Positions 1 through 7,541 of a DNA stretch of 64,000 nt are shown here, in pieces (the stretch's first letter is position 1; each line of letters opens with the position of its first letter). The stretch lies in NCBI GenBank assembly GCA_905233445.1, contig CAJOEP010000004.1, forward strand, positions 1 through 64,000, read 5' to 3'. The DNA is from an uncultured Bacteroidales bacterium (GTDB taxonomy: Bacteria; Bacteroidota; Bacteroidia; Bacteroidales; F082). A program made the position numbers and the translations under genes. The notes below the pieces were generated by a model, which was not told the DNA's origin, made no database searches, and saw nothing but the letters and a program-made list of their open reading frames with translations.

Positions 1-343
1 GGTTGTCGCTACAGGCTACGCCGATATAGGTTTCGACGTCGATATGGGACCATTGTTCCAGACACCGGCCGAGACAGCACGTCAGGCAGTGGAAAACGAT
101 GTCCACATCGTGGGTGTCTCTTCACTGGCAGCAGGTCACAAGACTCTCGTGCCTCAGGTCATCGAAGAGCTCGCCAAACTCGGTCGCCCTGATATCATGG
201 TGACAGTGGGTGGCGTTATCCCTCACCAGGATTATCAGTTCCTGTATGATGCCGGCGCAGTCGCCATCTTCGGTCCTGGTACCATAGTGTCGGATTCGGC
301 AATCAAGATGCTTGAATTGTTATTGGCAGTTCGCAAACAATAA
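1..343 (+). CDS. scpA: Methylmalonyl-CoA mutase large subunit, C-terminal end (partial)
   Basis: The open frame runs in from the left edge (first full codon at base 2) and ends at TAA 341-343. About 113 residues are visible. They form the end of the B12-binding domain: [16 protein letters not shown] is followed by the SxL-type motif [11 protein letters not shown] and the VTVGG strand, both typical of methylmalonyl-CoA mutase. The enzyme interconverts succinyl-CoA and (R)-methylmalonyl-CoA in propionate metabolism in the cytoplasm. The catalytic barrel and the DxHxxG cobalamin motif lie outside the window. The ATG at 44 is internal and not a start. A 30-bp palindromic repeat follows the stop. 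Confidence 0.93.
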   Translation, partial: VVATGYADIGFDVDMGPLFQTPAETARQAVENDVHIVGVSSLAAGHKTLVPQVIEELAKLGRPDIMVTVGGVIPHQDYQFLYDAGAVAIFGPGTIVSDSAIKMLELLLAVRKQ

Positions 344-346
344 TTG

Positions 347-376
347 TGTAGAGACGCACGGCTGTGCGTCTCAACA
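347..376. repeat. 30-bp palindromic repeat, copy A
   Basis: Near-perfect inverted repeat with arms beginning TGTAGAGACGCAC, placed between the mutase stop and the rnhA start. It is the same element as at 17728, 21156 and 36575. The right arm has lost one T (CTCAACA in place of CTCTACA). As a hairpin it could act as a weak terminator, but there is no T-run. Confidence 0.85.
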
Positions 377-378
377 AT

Positions 379-1005
379 ATGGCGAAGAACAAGTTCTATA
401 CGGTTTGGGTCGGACGCCAAATAGGTGTCTTTGGCAGTTGGGACGAATGCCGACTGCAGGTCGAAGGGTTCCCTGGTGCGAAATACAAAGGATTTCCGAC
501 CAGGGAACAGGCGGAATCGGCATTTAAATCTGAACCTGATTTTTCATCGGATAACGAACCGAAAATATCATGGCAATCACTGCCCGAAGGTACTCCGAAA
601 CCCGAACCAAACGCCATCGCGGTTGACGCGGCATGCTCCGGTAATCCAGGAAAAATGGAATACCGGGGCGTGTACGTCGACACAGGCACCGAAGTGTTCA
701 AAAGCCCTGTGTTTGAAGGCGGAACCAACAATATCGGGGAGTTTTTAGCCATCGTTCACTGCCTCGCTTGGCAACAGAAAAACCGCATTAGCCTGCCAAT
801 ATATTCCGACTCGTTAAACGGTCAGAAATGGGTGAGCGAGATGCTATGCAGGACGAAACTCGTTCAAACCGAAAAGAACAGGTATCTCTTCGAGGTGATT
901 CGCAGAGCCGAGAAATGGCTTCACGACAACACCTTCAGAGTGCCGATTTATAAATGGAGAACCGAGATTTGGGGCGAAATACCCGCCGATTTCGGTCGTA
1001 AGTAA
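379..1005 (+). CDS. rnhA: Ribonuclease HI with N-terminal viroplasmin domain
   Basis: The enzyme cleaves the RNA strand of RNA:DNA hybrids in the cytoplasm. Residues 1-50 (KFYTVWVGRQIGVFGSW...) form a caulimovirus viroplasmin-like hybrid-binding domain. The RNase H fold follows, with acidic residues in AVDAACSGNPG, NNIGEFLAI and IYSDS, and a last Asp in the C-terminal WGEIPADFGRK. About 208 residues is normal for Bacteroidota type RNase HI. I chose ATG 379; an in-frame GTG at 364 lies inside the palindromic repeat and would add only MRLNN. The next gene starts 15 bases after the stop. Confidence 0.93.
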   Translation: MAKNKFYTVWVGRQIGVFGSWDECRLQVEGFPGAKYKGFPTREQAESAFKSEPDFSSDNEPKISWQSLPEGTPKPEPNAIAVDAACSGNPGKMEYRGVYVDTGTEVFKSPVFEGGTNNIGEFLAIVHCLAWQQKNRISLPIYSDSLNGQKWVSEMLCRTKLVQTEKNRYLFEVIRRAEKWLHDNTFRVPIYKWRTEIWGEIPADFGRK

Positions 1006-1020
1006 TTGGAAATCAACGTC

Positions 1021-1779
1021 ATGATTAAATACGATACTTTTTATCTGCAGTGCCCGAAATGCGGCGCATGGCTCGAAGGCCACATCGTGAAGTCGGAAAT
1101 GGTCAATAAATCGATATTGTATTCCGATGGTAAGACGTTGAACGACAATTACATAACCGAGCCACAGAAAATTATCCAATGCCCCTCGTGCAGCCATTGG
1201 TTCTGGGTCGAAGAGTTCAAGGAGCCTGTCGTGACATCTAAGAAACCAGATGTGCCTTATTATAATTGGAACCACTGGCGCTTTTTCGGCGTTCATTTCA
1301 ACAGCGTCGAAGGTCGCCTCGCCCTTGTGGAACATTATAAACAGTATCTGCAAGCCATTGGTAATGATAGAGATAAGGAACTTTACATCCGCCGTCTGAT
1401 GTGGTGGGCTTACAACGACCTCGTGCGCAACAACTATCAGATGCATCTCCCTTATCTCCTTTCGGGAAAAATGAGCTTCAACGTGTGGCGCAAGAACCGT
1501 CGCAAACAAAAGCAAGGCCGTGCGATGTTCAAGAAACTGCACGACGAATATATCGAAAACTTGAAGGCTTTGTTGGTGCTTCTCAAGGGCCGTTACACTC
1601 CCGATGATGAGGAATATGAAGCTTCGATATTGGAAATCATAGAGTTATATCGAGAGATGGGCGAGTACGACGAGGCTCAGAAAATCTTGAATACTATCCC
1701 GCGACGTACGCATTATATCGCAAATATCGAGAAAGAAGTCAGGAGACACCACGATTTTGTGTTCCTAGTAGCTGGTTGA
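1021..1779 (+). CDS. Unknown protein with N-terminal zinc ribbon
   Basis: I do not recognise this 252-residue protein. It opens with two CxxC pairs, CPKCGAW near residue 11 and CPSCSHWFW near residue 52, which fit a zinc ribbon. A helical, charged region follows, with a TPR-like stretch (YREMGEYDEAQKILNTI) near the end. There is no signal peptide or membrane segment, so it is probably cytoplasmic. ATG 1021 is preferred over the TTG at 1006. It follows rnhA closely and its last 41 bases overlap the end of tcdA on the opposite strand, an unusually long convergent overlap. Confidence 0.7.
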   Translation: MIKYDTFYLQCPKCGAWLEGHIVKSEMVNKSILYSDGKTLNDNYITEPQKIIQCPSCSHWFWVEEFKEPVVTSKKPDVPYYNWNHWRFFGVHFNSVEGRLALVEHYKQYLQAIGNDRDKELYIRRLMWWAYNDLVRNNYQMHLPYLLSGKMSFNVWRKNRRKQKQGRAMFKKLHDEYIENLKALLVLLKGRYTPDDEEYEASILEIIELYREMGEYDEAQKILNTIPRRTHYIANIEKEVRRHHDFVFLVAG

Positions 1780-2485
1780 TGACGTGCGAGGCGCAGAAGC
1801 ACCCGAACACAGCCGGCATGTATGAAATTGTCCCAACAGTTGCTATTTTGTTTTGTTGCTGCTCGTCTTCCACGATGAAGGCGTCGTCGGCCACCTTTTC
1901 TGGTGAGAATACCACCGTGATGCCTTCGCGGATTCCCAGTCGGTGCAGGCGTTTGCGGATATAAAACGCCAACCGGCAGTTGTACGACTTCGACATGTCG
2001 CAAATCTCTATTTTTGTCGGGTCGAACTTGCCGCCTGCGCCCATGCAGCTTACTATATTCTGATGGTTTTGCACTGCATAATAAAGCAGAAACACCTTCG
2101 GTGCCATGGTGTCTATCGCATCAACTACGAAGTCGAACTTCTGTGCCATCAGATCTATAATCGATTGATCCTTAAGATATTGTGTCAGTACATGCAATTT
2201 AATGTCGGGGTTGATGTCGCGGATTCGCTCGGCCATAACCTCGGTTTTAAAGCGTCCCTGTGTGCTGTCAAGCGCCAATAGCTGTCGGTTTTTGTTGGTG
2301 ACGCTAACCGTGTCGCTGTCAACGATGGTCATCTCGCCGATGCCTGCACGCGCCAGCTGTTCAGCGGCATAAGCGCCCACGCCGCCGAGTCCGACAACCA
2401 AAACGTGTGTTTTTGCAAGTTTTTCCACGCCTTCATCACCTATTAATATATTAGTGCGCTGCTTCCAGTCTTCCATAGTTTTCAA
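1739..2485 (-). CDS. tcdA: tRNA threonylcarbamoyladenosine dehydratase (ThiF/E1-like)
   Basis: TcdA uses ATP to cyclise t6A37 of ANN-decoding tRNAs to ct6A. The protein has the E1-like nucleotide-binding motif GLGGVG at residues 32-37, then DSDTVSVTNKNRQ and the conserved region MGAGGKFDPTKI, all characteristic of the YgdL/CsdL branch of the ThiF family. At 248 residues it matches the family. The start (2485, or ATG 2476 four codons in) lies 35 bases inside the end of tatD, so it is the last gene of the gpmA-phosphatase-tatD-tcdA operon. The 3' end overlaps the convergent unknown gene. Confidence 0.93.
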   Translation of the reverse strand: MKTMEDWKQRTNILIGDEGVEKLAKTHVLVVGLGGVGAYAAEQLARAGIGEMTIVDSDTVSVTNKNRQLLALDSTQGRFKTEVMAERIRDINPDIKLHVLTQYLKDQSIIDLMAQKFDFVVDAIDTMAPKVFLLYYAVQNHQNIVSCMGAGGKFDPTKIEICDMSKSYNCRLAFYIRKRLHRLGIREGITVVFSPEKVADDAFIVEDEQQQNKIATVGTISYMPAVFGCFCASHVINQLLGTQNRGVS

Positions 2486-3062
2486 AAATTTTGCTGCACA
2501 AAAATTCCAAATCGCATCCTATCAGGCCCGCCGCTTTCGCATAAACGGCTTTTATGTCCCTTCCTGAGACATCCGTTTCGAGGAAAAGCCTGTCCAACGG
2601 GATGTCTTTTAATATCTTAACTGCTTGATTTTCATTGTGATATAAAACTTCACCGAGCGAGATGTACATGTCATATCTCAAAAGTTGCCGCATCGTCTCC
2701 ACCGAGCTGCTAAACCCGTGAATCACCCATGGCATCGTCGCCTTCGTCTTTTTCCTGATTTCGATTATCTCGGAATACGCTCTCACGCAATGCACAATCA
2801 TCGGCTTTCTGTAACTCTCTGATAATCTAATCATTTCCTCAAAAACCTCAATTTGTTTATCAAAGGTTTCCTTATGAACTTTATCCAACCCCACCTCACC
2901 AATGCCCCAAACCATATCTGCGGAATCTGTTCGCTTTAGCGAACTAAATCCTACCTCCCAAGGATGCATTCCCCAGGTTGTCAAAACTTTCTCCTCAAAA
3001 TTATCGTCTAAAATCCTGATAACAGATTGATTATCAATGTGTGTATGAATGTCAACAAACAT
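2451..3062 (-). CDS. TatD family metal-dependent hydrolase
   Basis: At 203 residues this is a short TatD-type amidohydrolase. It has the metal-binding HTH motif (DIHTHID) at the N terminus, the glutamate in GEVGLD, MIVHCVRA and WVIHGF histidines, and a final LETD. TatD proteins are Mg-dependent DNases or deacylases; the substrate here is not known. Around residues 39-45 the peptide SSLKRTD is encoded by a perfect 16-bp hairpin (2929-2944) that also occurs in intergenic repeats, so a short insertion is likely. Its ATG overlaps the stop of the upstream phosphatase by one base. Confidence 0.88.
   Translation of the reverse strand: MFVDIHTHIDNQSVIRILDDNFEEKVLTTWGMHPWEVGFSSLKRTDSADMVWGIGEVGLDKVHKETFDKQIEVFEEMIRLSESYRKPMIVHCVRAYSEIIEIRKKTKATMPWVIHGFSSSVETMRQLLRYDMYISLGEVLYHNENQAVKILKDIPLDRLFLETDVSGRDIKAVYAKAAGLIGCDLEFLCSKIFENYGRLEAAH
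2929..2944. repeat. GTTCGCTTTAGCGAAC hairpin inside tatD
   Basis: A 16-base inverted repeat with 7-bp arms and a TT loop. The same core, following AATC(C/T)GTT, is found at 5358-5371, and a variant (GATTGCTTTAGCAATC) at 53966-53981. Here it is translated in frame within tatD. Confidence 0.75.
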
Positions 3063-3766
3063 CAGAAATCGATATTCGGTTGAGCGATGAGTTCTTTGCT
3101 GTTGAGTTCGAGTGCCATGAGGTTGCCGAAGCCTGCTTTCTGGTCGCCGTAATACACGCCGTTGTCGAGTGCGATGAAGTCGTAGCTATCCGAGTCGAGG
3201 AAAAGCTGAATGAGGCTGTATTCAACAGGGACGTGTCCGTGTATGATTTTTCTGCCTCCTGTTTTCATCGTGTCAACTTTGAAATCGCGCACCCACAGCA
3301 TCGACATGGTGTCCTCGAACGGGTCTTGGATGTTGAAGTTCATGCCGGCATGTACGAGGATATAATCGTCGAGTTCGATGAAATACTTGCCTTTCTTCAT
3401 CCATTCGATATATTTCGGGTCGATGTCGCGCGGGTGTTTCACGCCGAAACTTCTCAGGGTCATCTTGGCACCATAACGTTCCCATTCTTTCTGGATGCTG
3501 CTTTTTGTAAGCCACCTGTTCTGGTCTTTATCATAAGAGTTCATGCAGTAATACTCATGATTACCAATGAGATACTGAATGTCATAGCCTTGTTCTTGAA
3601 AACTCATGATATAGTCGATGACGCTTTTGCCGTCGGCACCGCGGTCGATGTAGTCGCCAAGAAAATAAAGCGAGTCTTCCTTAGTCGGCTGGATGTTGTT
3701 CTCAATCAGCTGTTTCAAGGTGTTTATGCATCCATGAATGTCGGGTATGACCCATCTTTTCTTCAT
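3062..3766 (-). CDS. Metallophosphoesterase, serine/threonine phosphatase type
   Basis: This 234-residue cytoplasmic protein has the PPP-family metal signature: DIHG near residue 9, GDYIDRG near residue 42, GNHE near residue 70, and a late HGHVPV. It resembles the PrpA/ApaH-like small phosphatases that act on phosphoproteins or dinucleotides; substrate unknown. It starts 12 bases after gpmA and its stop overlaps the tatD ATG by one base, so the three are co-transcribed. Confidence 0.9.
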   Translation of the reverse strand: MKKRWVIPDIHGCINTLKQLIENNIQPTKEDSLYFLGDYIDRGADGKSVIDYIMSFQEQGYDIQYLIGNHEYYCMNSYDKDQNRWLTKSSIQKEWERYGAKMTLRSFGVKHPRDIDPKYIEWMKKGKYFIELDDYILVHAGMNFNIQDPFEDTMSMLWVRDFKVDTMKTGGRKIIHGHVPVEYSLIQLFLDSDSYDFIALDNGVYYGDQKAGFGNLMALELNSKELIAQPNIDF

Positions 3767-3778
3767 ACAAAAAGGTTT

Positions 3779-4525
3779 TTATTTTGCTTTTCCTTGATTT
3801 GCAACGCTTTGCATCTTCTTCGCAATCTCTTCGGGGTCGCCGAGGAAGAAGTCTTTCTGTAACTTCATGTTGTCGTCGAACTCGAAGACGTATGGTATTG
3901 CTGTCGGGATGTTGAATTTGATAATCTCGTCTTCGCCCATGCCTTTGAGTTCTTTCACTATGCCGCGGAGGCTGTTGCCGTGAGCTACCACCATCACCTC
4001 GTCGTGGTTCTCGAATGCCTTGAGTATCACTTCTTTATAATAAGGCATGAGTCGTGCGATGGTGTCTTTCAACGACTCGGTGAGCGGAATCTGCTCGTCG
4101 GTCATCTCGGCGTAACGCGGGTCTTGACGCGGACTCTTCGGGTCGTCCATAGCCAACGCCGGAGGCTGCACGTCGAAGCAACGACGCCATTTCAGCACCT
4201 GCTCTTCACCGTATTTCTTTGCCATATCGACCTTGTTCAAGCCCTGAAGCTGACCGTAGCTCTTCTCGTTCAAGCGCCAGCTTTTGTAAACAGGCAGCCA
4301 GTCCATGTCCATAACATCAAGAATGTTGTTGAGCGTCTTGATGGCTCTTTTCAGATATGATGTGAAGCATACTTCTGGTTTGTAGCCATTGTCTTTCAAC
4401 GACTTACCGGCTTCAAGTGCCTCTTGGACACCTTTTTCGGATAAGTCAACATTTGTCCAACCTGTGAAAAGGTTGAGTTTGTTCCATTCACTTTCGCCGT
4501 GGCGAACTAATATAAGTTTTTTCAT
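3779..4525 (-). CDS. gpmA: 2,3-bisphosphoglycerate-dependent phosphoglycerate mutase
   Basis: The enzyme interconverts 3- and 2-phosphoglycerate in glycolysis. The protein begins MKKLILVRHGESEWN with the phospho-accepting histidine, continues FTGWTNVDLSEKG, and carries the second histidine in VVAHGNSLRG. Length is 248 residues, as expected. The frame is open for 29 more codons upstream, but the -7 promoter box at 4548-4556 lies inside that extension, which fixes the start at ATG 4525. First gene of a four-gene minus-strand operon. Confidence 0.96.
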   Translation of the reverse strand: MKKLILVRHGESEWNKLNLFTGWTNVDLSEKGVQEALEAGKSLKDNGYKPEVCFTSYLKRAIKTLNNILDVMDMDWLPVYKSWRLNEKSYGQLQGLNKVDMAKKYGEEQVLKWRRCFDVQPPALAMDDPKSPRQDPRYAEMTDEQIPLTESLKDTIARLMPYYKEVILKAFENHDEVMVVAHGNSLRGIVKELKGMGEDEIIKFNIPTAIPYVFEFDDNMKLQKDFFLGDPEEIAKKMQSVANQGKAK

Positions 4526-4547
4526 CTTTTTCAAATTGTTACAATCT

Positions 4548-4556
4548 GCAAAATTA
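4548..4556 (-). promoter_or_regulatory. -7 promoter box for the gpmA operon
   Basis: The minus strand reads TAATTTTGC, matching the Bacteroidota consensus TAnnTTTGC, 22 bases before the gpmA ATG. Confidence 0.6.
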
Positions 4557-4628
4557 CTAAAAACTTTTATATTTACAAAAAAATATTGAAATCCTTGATT
4601 AAAAAACTTCAAACTCCAAACTTTTTAC

Positions 4629-4637
4629 TATTTTTGC
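4629..4637 (+). promoter_or_regulatory. -7 promoter box 3 bases before the deacetylase start
   Basis: TATTTTTGC ends only 3 bases before GTG 4641. Transcription should begin at or next to the start codon, so the mRNA would be leaderless, or translation starts at ATG 4674. Confidence 0.55.
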
Positions 4638-4640
4638 AAC

Positions 4641-5300
4641 GTGAGATTAGTCAAACCATCGAAGATCTTCAGGATGTTTTATCCGTCGCTGCTTTGGGAG
4701 ATGCCGAAGACAGGCGAGAAGACCATATACCTCACCTTCGACGACGGCCCGCACCCGACGATAACACCGCTGGTGCTTGAGATTCTTGAGCGTTACAATG
4801 CCAAAGCCACTTTTTTTTGCATTGGAAACAACGTAAAAAAGTATCCTGCGACATTTGAAATGGTCAAAAAAGCCGGTCATTCTGTCGGCTGCCACACATT
4901 CAATCATGAGGATGGCTTCAAGACAAAAACTGACAATTACATAAAATCGGTTGTAGCTGCTAACGAATTGATTCACAGTGATTTATTTCGTCCCCCTCAC
5001 GGCAAAATAAAGAGGTCGGAACTGAAAAAACTAAAAACTTTAAACTTTAAACTTGATAACTGCTCTAAACTCTCAACTCTAAACTCTAAACTGAGAATAG
5101 TCGCTTGGACTGTCATCGCCTATGACTGGGATCATGCCCTCTCGCCGGAAGACGTCTATCAGAATGTCATCCGCAACGTCGGCGACGGTGCCATTGTCGC
5201 CTTCCACGACAGCATCAAAGCCTATAACAACATGATTTCGGCCTTGCCGCGTGTTCTGGAATATTATTCTCAAAAAGGTTTCGTATTCAAGGCTTTATAA
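4641..5300 (+). CDS. Polysaccharide deacetylase (NodB domain) with an in-frame low-complexity insertion
   Basis: NodB-type enzymes remove acetyl groups from amino sugars of peptidoglycan or other glycans. The domain starts at IYLTFDDGPHP (metal Asp pair) and continues with HTFNH (metal His) and RPPHGKI. Residues about 131-151 (KTLNFKLDNCSKLSTLNSK) come from a stretch of TTTAAAC and CTCTAAA direct repeats and interrupt the usual passage from RPPHG to the next strand IVAWTV. The GTG start gives the usual family N terminus (KPSKIFRMFYPSLLW); ATG 4674 is the alternative given the promoter position. Length 219 residues. Convergent with recG. Confidence 0.88.
   Translation: MRLVKPSKIFRMFYPSLLWEMPKTGEKTIYLTFDDGPHPTITPLVLEILERYNAKATFFCIGNNVKKYPATFEMVKKAGHSVGCHTFNHEDGFKTKTDNYIKSVVAANELIHSDLFRPPHGKIKRSELKKLKTLNFKLDNCSKLSTLNSKLRIVAWTVIAYDWDHALSPEDVYQNVIRNVGDGAIVAFHDSIKAYNNMISALPRVLEYYSQKGFVFKAL
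5031..5094. repeat. Short direct repeats (TTTAAAC / CTCTAAA) inside the deacetylase gene
   Basis: About 64 bases built from overlapping ACTTTAA and ACTCTAA units. The composition is unlike the flanking coding sequence. It is translated in frame and adds about 20 residues. Confidence 0.7.
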
Positions 5301-5307
5301 GATTTTT

Positions 5308-5421
5308 TCTCACAGATTTTCACGGATTTTTTTTGTCGTATATTTCCGTGAAATCCGTTCGCTTTAGCGAAAAATATAATGTAGATTAATATCTGTGTTA
5401 ATCTGTGTAATCTGTGAGAGA
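5308..5421. repeat. Terminal-inverted-repeat element, copy 1 (114 bp)
   Basis: Starts TCTCACAGATT and ends AATCTGTGAGAGA, a terminal inverted repeat. Inside are CACGGATT and ATCTGTGTAA repeats and a core ATTTCCGTGAAATC followed by a GCTTTAGC hairpin. The same ends and core occur at 53872-54031. It fills the gap between two convergent genes (deacetylase and recG), so it may work as a bidirectional terminator. No coding capacity. Confidence 0.8.
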
Positions 5422-5437
5422 TTAAAAAGGAAGTAAA

Positions 5438-7537
5438 TTATCCGATGCGACTCCAGTCGAAATCGCGTTCGAATTGTTGTGTGAAATATTGTTTTGTGGC
5501 GTAATGCTCTGGCTTTGAAAGCGTTGGGTCGGCATCCAAAAGCAAGTTCGCCATCCTTCTCGTATGCCTGATGATAGGCTCGTCGTATTGGAAGTCACCG
5601 ATTTTCATCTCAATCATACCCGATTGGCGGGTGCCTTGCGTCTCGCCGGGACCGCGTAACTGCAAGTCAGCTTCCGCAATCTCAAATCCGTCGTTGGTTC
5701 TTACCATCGTCTCCATGCGTTTCTTGCCCTCGCCAGTGATTTTGTGGTCAGTGATCAAAACACAATACGACTGTTCGGCGCCGCGTCCGACCCTGCCACG
5801 TAGCTGATGCAGCTGCGAGAGCCCGAACCTGTTGGCGTTTTCGATAATCATAACCGAGGCATTCGGCACGTTCACACCCACCTCGATGACCGTCGTGGCA
5901 ATCATGATATGCGTCTCGCCACGCACAAAACGCTGCATCTCCCAGTCTTTGTCGTCGCTCTTCATCTGTCCGTGTACCACGCTGATGTGATAATCCGGCT
6001 CCGGGAAGTCGCGCATCATCGCCTCGTAGCCTTCCTGCAAGTTTATCAAGTCCATCTTTTCCGACTCCTTGATGAGCGGGTAAACCACATAAATCTGATG
6101 TCCCTCGGCAATCTGTTTCTTCATGAATCCAATGACTGCAAGTCGTTGTTCCTGAAATACATGCACGGTTTTTACCGGCTTTCTTCCAGGCGGCAACTCG
6201 TCGATTTTCGAGACATCCAAATCGCCATATTGCGTCATCGCCAAGGTGCGTGGAATAGGGGTGGCTGTCATCACCAAAGTGTGAGGCGGAAACGCTGTTT
6301 TTTCCCAGAACGATGCACGTTGCGCCACTCCGAAACGATGCTGCTCGTCGATGATGCAGAGCCCTAAGTTCTTGAAAACCACAGTGTCTTCAATCAAAGC
6401 GTGGGTGCCTATTATTATCTGAAGGTCGCCGCTTGCAAGGTCAGCGAGAATCTGTTTGCGCTCCGATTGCTTGGTACTTCCTGTGAGCAGGGCGAAGTGC
6501 ACGTCCATGCCTTTGAGTTGTGCTCTCAGCGTTTCAAGATGTTGAGTAGCAAGGATTTCCGTCGGTGCCATGAGGGCTGCCTGATAGCCGTTGTCGAGCG
6601 CCAAAAGCATTATCATCAGTGCCACTATGGTCTTTCCGCTGCCCACATCGCCTTGCAAAAGCCTGTTCATCTGGTGTCCGCTCTTCAGGTCAGCTCTAAT
6701 CTCTTTGATGACACGTTTCTGTGCGTTGGTGAGAGGGAAGGGGAGGTGTTCCTTGTAAAAGGTGTTGAAGTAATCGCCAACCTGTTGGAACACAACGCTT
6801 TTAGTGTTTATTTGGCGGTCTTTTTTATGAATCAGAAGCCTTAGCTGGAAGAAGAAATGCTCCTCATACTTCAGTCTCGTCGTAGCGCGTTGAATATCAG
6901 TGCTATTCGACGGCAGATGTATCTTGTAATAAGCTTCTTTTCGTGGCAGAAGTTTGTCGTGAAGCACCAGACTTTCGGGTAAAACCTCCGGAATCAAATT
7001 CCATACCTGCAACACGCATGTTTTTATGATTTTTGCGAGCTGTTTTGTGCCCAAACCGGCGTTTTTCATCTTCTCGGTGGTGTTGTAAACGCCCTGCAAA
7101 GCCTCGCCGACAAGCACATCGTCAGGGTTGTAGTCCTCCACATCGGGGTGGGTGAAGTTGAAGCGGTTGTTGAACACGCTCGCCTTGCCGAAAATGAGGT
7201 ATTTTTTGCCTGGCTGGAAGCGGTTTTTAATCCATTTCAGTCCTTTAAACCACACGAGTTCGATGCTTCCAGTGTCGTCGGTGAATGTCGCTGTGATTCT
7301 CGTAACTCTCGGAGAACCAAAGCTTTGCATGTTGCTAACGGTGCCGACGAGCTGATAATAAACAGTGTCGTCGCAAATCTGTCTGACCTTATGAATCTGC
7401 GAGCGGTCGATGTATCTGAACGGGAAATAATCCAGCAGGTCCTGAAACGTAAAAATGCCCAGCTCCTTATTCAGAAGCTCCGCCCGTTTCGGCCCGACAC
7501 CCTTGAGGTATTCGATTTTCGTCTGCAGAAGATCCAT
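5438..7537 (-). CDS. recG: ATP-dependent DNA helicase RecG
   Basis: RecG remodels stalled replication forks and Holliday junctions. At 699 residues it has the normal length. The N-terminal wedge region begins with YLKGVGPKRAELL. The Walker A motif QGDVGSGKT is near residue 295, the DExH box is IIDEQHRFG, and MTATPIPRTLA and LRGRVGRG mark the remaining helicase motifs. It begins 4 bases after the upstream ATPase stop and probably shares its promoter. Confidence 0.97.
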   Translation of the reverse strand: MDLLQTKIEYLKGVGPKRAELLNKELGIFTFQDLLDYFPFRYIDRSQIHKVRQICDDTVYYQLVGTVSNMQSFGSPRVTRITATFTDDTGSIELVWFKGLKWIKNRFQPGKKYLIFGKASVFNNRFNFTHPDVEDYNPDDVLVGEALQGVYNTTEKMKNAGLGTKQLAKIIKTCVLQVWNLIPEVLPESLVLHDKLLPRKEAYYKIHLPSNSTDIQRATTRLKYEEHFFFQLRLLIHKKDRQINTKSVVFQQVGDYFNTFYKEHLPFPLTNAQKRVIKEIRADLKSGHQMNRLLQGDVGSGKTIVALMIMLLALDNGYQAALMAPTEILATQHLETLRAQLKGMDVHFALLTGSTKQSERKQILADLASGDLQIIIGTHALIEDTVVFKNLGLCIIDEQHRFGVAQRASFWEKTAFPPHTLVMTATPIPRTLAMTQYGDLDVSKIDELPPGRKPVKTVHVFQEQRLAVIGFMKKQIAEGHQIYVVYPLIKESEKMDLINLQEGYEAMMRDFPEPDYHISVVHGQMKSDDKDWEMQRFVRGETHIMIATTVIEVGVNVPNASVMIIENANRFGLSQLHQLRGRVGRGAEQSYCVLITDHKITGEGKKRMETMVRTNDGFEIAEADLQLRGPGETQGTRQSGMIEMKIGDFQYDEPIIRHTRRMANLLLDADPTLSKPEHYATKQYFTQQFERDFDWSRIG

Positions 7538-7541
7538 AATC

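Noticed and set aside
3041-3862. 273-codon plus-strand open frame opposite the phosphatase and gpmA
   Set aside because: It is the antisense of two well-supported genes, with no promoter and no recognisable domain.
4526-4612. 29-codon N-terminal extension of gpmA
   Set aside because: It contains the promoter box and has no family similarity; the family starts at MKKLILVRHG.
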